Under the pieces are notes generated by a model. The model saw only the letters and a program-made list of their open reading frames with translations. It was not told where the DNA came from and did no database searches. A DNA stretch of 64,000 nt from CAVQBJ01 sp963819075 (GTDB lineage: Bacteria; Actinomycetota; Thermoleophilia; Solirubrobacterales; Solirubrobacteraceae): NCBI GenBank assembly GCA_963819075.1, contig CAWFUP010000003.1:1-64000 (forward strand), in the 5' to 3' direction. The translations under genes were made by a program, and so were the position numbers. The stretch's first letter is position 1. The number at the start of each line of letters is the position of its first letter. This document shows, piece after piece, positions 60,522 through 64,000 of this stretch.

Positions 60522-61696
60522 CCCTCTCCTCCTATCGATGTGTGTGTCGGTACGGCCGGTGCCGGCGGTGCCGGCGGGATCGCGCGGGACGAGCCCGCTC
60601 GTTGCGATCTCAGCTTGTGGGCGAGGTCGACCAACCCGCCCTGGATCCCTCGCGGAGCGGCGAGCATCGCCACGATGAGCACGATGCCGTAGAACGCGAG
60701 CGGGAGGTTCGCGCTCACCTTGCCCGATAGCGAAAGGTCGTTGGCGAGGTCGGTCGACCAGCTCGGCAGCATCACGAGCACGATTGCGCCATAGGCGGCG
60801 CCGGCGAGGCTCCCGAGCCCGCCGAGCACGATGCCCGCGAGCAGGTAGAGCGACAGCGTGACCTCGAATGCGCCGGGCGCGGCCAGGTTGTAGATCTCCA
60901 CGTAGAGCGCGCCGCCGAGTCCGGCGCACCCCGCGCTGACGACGAACGCGACGACCTGCGTGCGGGCGACGTTGATCCCGCACAGCACGGAGGCGATCTC
61001 GTCGTCGCGGACGGCGCGCAGCGTGCGGCCGACACCGCTGCGCGACACATTCAACAGCAACAGGAGCACCACCAGCGCGCCGAGGCAGGCGATCCACGCC
61101 TGCCAGCGCTGCAGCGAGAAGCTCGCGCCGAGCGAGGACGGCGGCAGCGGCGGATTCGTCGTGAGGCCGTTCTCGCCCCCGAACGTGCCGGCGAAGCGGT
61201 CGGTCACGCCCGGCACGGCCAGCGCGAAGGCGAGCGTCGCTCCGGCGAGGTAGGGGCCCCGAAGCCGCGCCGCCGCGACGCCGAGCAGGCCGCCGACGGC
61301 GCACGCGACGACGACCGATGCCAGCAGCGCGGGGACGAGCGCCCAGTGGTTGTTACCGATGAGCAGCGCGCTCGTGTAGGCCCCGACCGCGATCAGCCCG
61401 CCGTGCCCGAGCGAGATCTGGCCGTTGAGCCCGGTGAGCAGCGTGAGGCCGGCGAGCGTGGCGAAGTAGTAGGCGCCATTGGCGAGGCGCAGGTCGTTGA
61501 ACGGGTCGAGCCAGAGGCTGACCAGCCACAGCACGACGCCGACGACGACCGTGATGGCCAGATGGCGAGCGAGCGCGCTGCGGCCGAACAGGCGCCGCCA
61601 GGCGCTCGGGCGGGCCGGTCCGATCCCCGCGTCGCCCGCGCCGCGGCCGGCGTCGGTCTCCTGGCCTTCGGCTGCAGTGGTCGGGAGCTCGCTCAT
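60518..61696 (-). CDS. livM: branched-chain amino acid ABC permease LivM (392 aa)
   Basis: After a ~40-residue hydrophilic N-terminus the protein has about nine hydrophobic segments. LTGLNGQISLGHGGLIAVGA is the family's typical second-helix stretch. FAGTFGGENGLTTNPPLPPS is an extracytoplasmic loop, and RAVRDDEIASVLCGINVART is the ATPase-contact EAA-like loop. PRGIQGGLVDLAHKLRSQ and a Pro-rich tail end it. It overlaps livH (61696-61693) and livK by ATGA. Confidence 0.93.
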   Translation of the reverse strand: MSELPTTAAEGQETDAGRGAGDAGIGPARPSAWRRLFGRSALARHLAITVVVGVVLWLVSLWLDPFNDLRLANGAYYFATLAGLTLLTGLNGQISLGHGGLIAVGAYTSALLIGNNHWALVPALLASVVVACAVGGLLGVAAARLRGPYLAGATLAFALAVPGVTDRFAGTFGGENGLTTNPPLPPSSLGASFSLQRWQAWIACLGALVVLLLLLNVSRSGVGRTLRAVRDDEIASVLCGINVARTQVVAFVVSAGCAGLGGALYVEIYNLAAPGAFEVTLSLYLLAGIVLGGLGSLAGAAYGAIVLVMLPSWSTDLANDLSLSGKVSANLPLAFYGIVLIVAMLAAPRGIQGGLVDLAHKLRSQRAGSSRAIPPAPPAPAVPTHTSIGGEG

Positions 61697-62571
61697 ACGC
61701 GCCGTGCCGAGGTCGTCGAGAAGATCCCGCCGGGTCGGATCATGAGCACCGCCATCAGCACGATGAGCGCGGCGAGCGTCACGCTCGATGAGCTGTCGTA
61801 GCCCGAGACGTAGCTGAGGATGAGCCCGAGGCCGATCCCGCCGATGACCGCCCCCAGGGGACTGTCGAGGCCGCCGATGACGGCGGCGACGAACCCGAAG
61901 ATGAGGATGGTGTCGAACTGGTTCGGCCCGACGAACACCGATGGTGCGACGAGCAGGCCGCCGAGCGAGCCCACGACCGCGGCGAGCGCCCAGCCGAGGG
62001 TGAGCAGCCGCCCGACCCGCACCCCGAGTAGTCTCGCGATCTCGGGCGCGAACGCGCTCGCCCGCATGCGCAGGCCGAGGGCGGTGAAGCGGAAGACGGC
62101 GAACAACGCGCCGGCGACGCCGAGCACTGCGGCGACGATGAACACGTCCTCGGGCCCGAACGCGTAGCGCGTGCCGCCGAGCTGGAAGCCGCGGATCGAG
62201 AACGCGGGCGGGAAGGAGCGCAGGTTCCCGCCCCAGATCATCCCGGCCACCGCCTCGAGCAGGATGAGCAGGCCGAGCGTGACGATGACCGGGTTGATCG
62301 GTGGTCCACTGGCGGCGCGACGCACGACGACCATCTCGACGAGGGCGCCGAGGGCGAACCCGCTGGCCAGGGCGACGACGAAGCCGAGCCAGTAGGAGCC
62401 GGATCCCTGGATGACCGCCCAGGCGATGAACGTCGTGAACATCAGCATCCCGCCCTGGGCGAAGTTCACGATCCGGGTTGCTCGCCAGATGAGCACCAGC
62501 GCGAGGGCGACCGCGGCGTACACCGCGCCGTTGGAGATGCCGATGAGGGTGAAGTTCGCGAACTGGGTCAT
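61693..62571 (-). CDS. livH: branched-chain amino acid ABC permease LivH (292 aa)
   Basis: ATG 62571 begins MTQFANFTLIGISNGAVYAA, the LivH-type start, followed by IVNFAQGGMLMFTTFIAWAV. ASAFAPEIARLLGVRVGRLL is the ATPase-contact loop, and FVAAVIGGLDSPLGAVIGG the late helix. About eight hydrophobic segments, normal length. It lies 23 bases after livF and overlaps livM. Confidence 0.94.
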   Translation of the reverse strand: MTQFANFTLIGISNGAVYAAVALALVLIWRATRIVNFAQGGMLMFTTFIAWAVIQGSGSYWLGFVVALASGFALGALVEMVVVRRAASGPPINPVIVTLGLLILLEAVAGMIWGGNLRSFPPAFSIRGFQLGGTRYAFGPEDVFIVAAVLGVAGALFAVFRFTALGLRMRASAFAPEIARLLGVRVGRLLTLGWALAAVVGSLGGLLVAPSVFVGPNQFDTILIFGFVAAVIGGLDSPLGAVIGGIGLGLILSYVSGYDSSSSVTLAALIVLMAVLMIRPGGIFSTTSARRV

Positions 62572-62594
62572 CGGCCTGGATGCTCGCTCATCGC

Positions 62595-63317
62595 TTAGAA
62601 CCCGAGGTAGGCGTGACGGAGTCGGTCGTCGGCGGCCAGTCGCGCCGCGTCGCCGCTGGCCACGGTGCGCCCGACGCTCAGCACGACGGCCTGATCGGCG
62701 ATCGCGAGCGCGCTGCGCGCGTTCTGCTCGATGAGCAGCACGGCGAGGCCGGTCGTCGCAGCGAGGTCCCGCACGAGCGTCATGAGCGCGGCGGCGATCC
62801 GCGGCGCCAGCCCGAGCGAGGGCTCGTCGAGGAGCAGGACGCTCGGGCGGCTCATCAGCGCACGCCCGATCGAGAGCATCTGGCGTTCCCCGCCCGACAG
62901 CGTGGCCGACGGCATGTGTGCCCGCTCGCGCAGCGGCGCGAAGCGTTCGTAGACGTCCTGCAGCGAGCGCGCCGCCTCCTCGCGGTCGCCGCGCCACAGC
63001 GCCCCGAGTCGGAGGTTCTCCTCGACCGTCAGCTCCGCGATCACGCCGCGGCCCTCGGGGACGTGGGACATGCCTCGCCGAACGATCTCCTCAACGGCGA
63101 CGCCGACGACATCCTCGCCGTGCAGCAGCACGCGCCCCGCCCGCGGGCGTAGCAGGCCGGAGATCGCCCGCAGCAGCGACGTCTTGCCGGCGCCGTTCGC
63201 TCCGAGCACGGCGGTGACGCCACCGGCGGCGACGGTGAGCGAGACGTCGTCGACGGCGCGCACCGGCCCATAGCCGGCGGTGAGGGCCTCGACGTGAAGA
63301 GCGGCGGCGCTAGCCAT
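62595..63317 (-). CDS. livF: branched-chain amino acid ABC ATPase LivF (240 aa)
   Basis: ATG 63317 overlaps the last eight bases of livG. Walker A is GANGAGKTS, the Q-loop region RRGMSHVPEGRGVIAELTVE with LivF-type text, signature LSGGERQMLSIGRALM, Walker B VLLLDEPSLGLAP and H loop LLIEQN. The LivF-specific VPEGRGVIAELTVEENLRLG stretch is clear. It pairs with LivG to power the permease. Confidence 0.95.
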   Translation of the reverse strand: MASAAALHVEALTAGYGPVRAVDDVSLTVAAGGVTAVLGANGAGKTSLLRAISGLLRPRAGRVLLHGEDVVGVAVEEIVRRGMSHVPEGRGVIAELTVEENLRLGALWRGDREEAARSLQDVYERFAPLRERAHMPSATLSGGERQMLSIGRALMSRPSVLLLDEPSLGLAPRIAAALMTLVRDLAATTGLAVLLIEQNARSALAIADQAVVLSVGRTVASGDAARLAADDRLRHAYLGF

Positions 63318-64000
63318 CGTGGATCGGCGAGCCTCCGCTCGGGTCGTCTGGAGGCGCTCGCCGTTCAGGCGCGCCGGAGCCGTTACGCGACTTGGTGTCG
63401 ACGCCGAGATAGGCCTCGAGCACCCTTGGGTCGGCGCGCACGACGTCGGGCGGCCCCTCCGCGATGACGCGCCCGAAGTCGAGCACAACGACGCGGTCAC
63501 ACACCGACATCACGAGGTCCATGTGGTGCTCGACGAGCAGCACGCCCATCTCGCCGCGCAGTTCGCGAATCGTGGCGCCGAGCTCGGCCATGTCGGCTTC
63601 GCCGAGTCCGCCCGCCGGCTCGTCGAGGAGCAGCATGCGCGGGCGGCCGGCGAGCGCGCGGGCGAGCGCGACGCGCTTCTGGACCGGGTACGGAAGCTCG
63701 CCGGGGCGGCGGTCGGCGACGGCGGCGACGCCGAGCTGCGCGAGCGCTCCGCGGGCCGACTCGCGCAGCGCACGCTCGTCGCGGTCGGCACGCGGCAGGC
63801 CGAGCATCGAAGAGAACAGTCCCGAGCGGCGATGGCAGTGCGCGCCGGCCATCACGTTCTCGAGTGCGGTCAGCCCGGCGAACAGGCCGACGCTCTGCAG
63901 CGTGCGGCCGATGCCGAGTCGCGCCAGCTGGTGGGGGCGGTGTCCCTCGAGTGCCTTGCCGGCCCAGGTGAGTGACCCGGTGTCCGCGGCGACGAAGCCG
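63310..64000 (-). CDS. livG: branched-chain amino acid ABC ATPase LivG, 5' end beyond window
   Basis: The visible 229 residues start within the text before LARLGIGRTLQSVGLFAGLT and ALENVMAGAHCHRRSGL, the LivG-specific ARTFQ-like region. The signature is degenerate: where LSxGQ is expected it has LPYPVQKRVALARALAGRP, the LivG-typical L-x-Y-G-x-Q/x-R. Walker B MLLLDEPAGGL, VLLVEHHMDLVMSVCDRVVV and FGRVIAEGPPDVVRADPRVL complete it. Walker A lies outside the window. The C-terminus overlaps livF. Confidence 0.92.
   Translation of the reverse strand, partial: GFVAADTGSLTWAGKALEGHRPHQLARLGIGRTLQSVGLFAGLTALENVMAGAHCHRRSGLFSSMLGLPRADRDERALRESARGALAQLGVAAVADRRPGELPYPVQKRVALARALAGRPRMLLLDEPAGGLGEADMAELGATIRELRGEMGVLLVEHHMDLVMSVCDRVVVLDFGRVIAEGPPDVVRADPRVLEAYLGVDTKSRNGSGAPERRAPPDDPSGGSPIHDG

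Noticed and set aside
1..64000. CRISPR arrays or prophage blocks
   Set aside because: No regularly spaced direct repeats and no phage structural or integrase genes could be seen by eye.

Overview
The window is GC-rich DNA, with codon third positions dominated by G and C, frequent GTG/TTG starts and many 4-nt ATGA/GTGA gene overlaps. It looks chromosomal and actinobacterial. The CheC/FliY-type chemotaxis set, encapsulin, UbiB-like kinase, LivFGHMK importer and many NHL/TolB-like secreted proteins fit a motile soil actinobacterium of the Thermoleophilia/Solirubrobacterales type. That placement is inference; no rRNA is present to test it.

Layout. 1-5 kb is decayed: a TolB-like secreted protein broken in many places, an orphan 3' half of a tRNA, a truncated thioredoxin-like tail, a broken small gene and a few intact small membrane proteins. 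5-13 kb holds membrane proteins, a 22-G homopolymer, a UbiB/ABC1 kinase, a VOC protein, a DUF1003 protein, a MOSC protein, a cupredoxin with CuA-like ligands and an NHL-type lipoprotein. 13-21 kb has a secreted repeat-poor protein, a Tat-exported gluconate-dehydrogenase-like small subunit with its GMC flavoprotein, an MBL-fold hydrolase, an unknown three-gene cassette joined by GTGA overlaps, a SHOCT protein and a large secretory lipase. 21.4-24.7 kb is an encapsulin nanocompartment operon: a DyP peroxidase with a C-terminal cargo tag, the encapsulin shell and a type II NADH dehydrogenase-like flavoprotein.

24.7-36 kb carries a methyltransferase, an ABC-2 exporter coupled to a two-domain hydrolase, and then MFS, PPK2, membrane, rhodanese, NlpC/P60 and reductase genes. 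From 28.9 to 35.5 kb seven consecutive genes are each broken by one or two indels or a nonsense codon. Nearly all the frameshifts are single extra bases, which points to local sequence error rather than decay. 36-41 kb holds a duplicated-domain lipoprotein, a GT39-like membrane glycosyltransferase, a UDP-galactopyranose-mutase-like flavoprotein and an FHA protein.

41-48.4 kb is a tight chemotaxis/motor-switch operon, cheW-cheB-cheR-cheA-cheC-fliM-fliY-cheY, read leftward from a good sigma-28 promoter. No receptor and no other flagellar gene lies in the window. 48-64 kb is metabolic: a FUSC-type exporter, threonine ammonia-lyase, PurU, Ppx/GppA, a cyclopropane fatty acid synthase, a class V aminotransferase, acetoacetyl-CoA synthetase, an acyl-CoA dehydrogenase and a livGFHMK operon that runs off the right edge. 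The importer, acyl-CoA dehydrogenase and acetoacetate activation together suggest branched-chain amino or keto acid use. PPK2 and Ppx suggest polyphosphate turnover.
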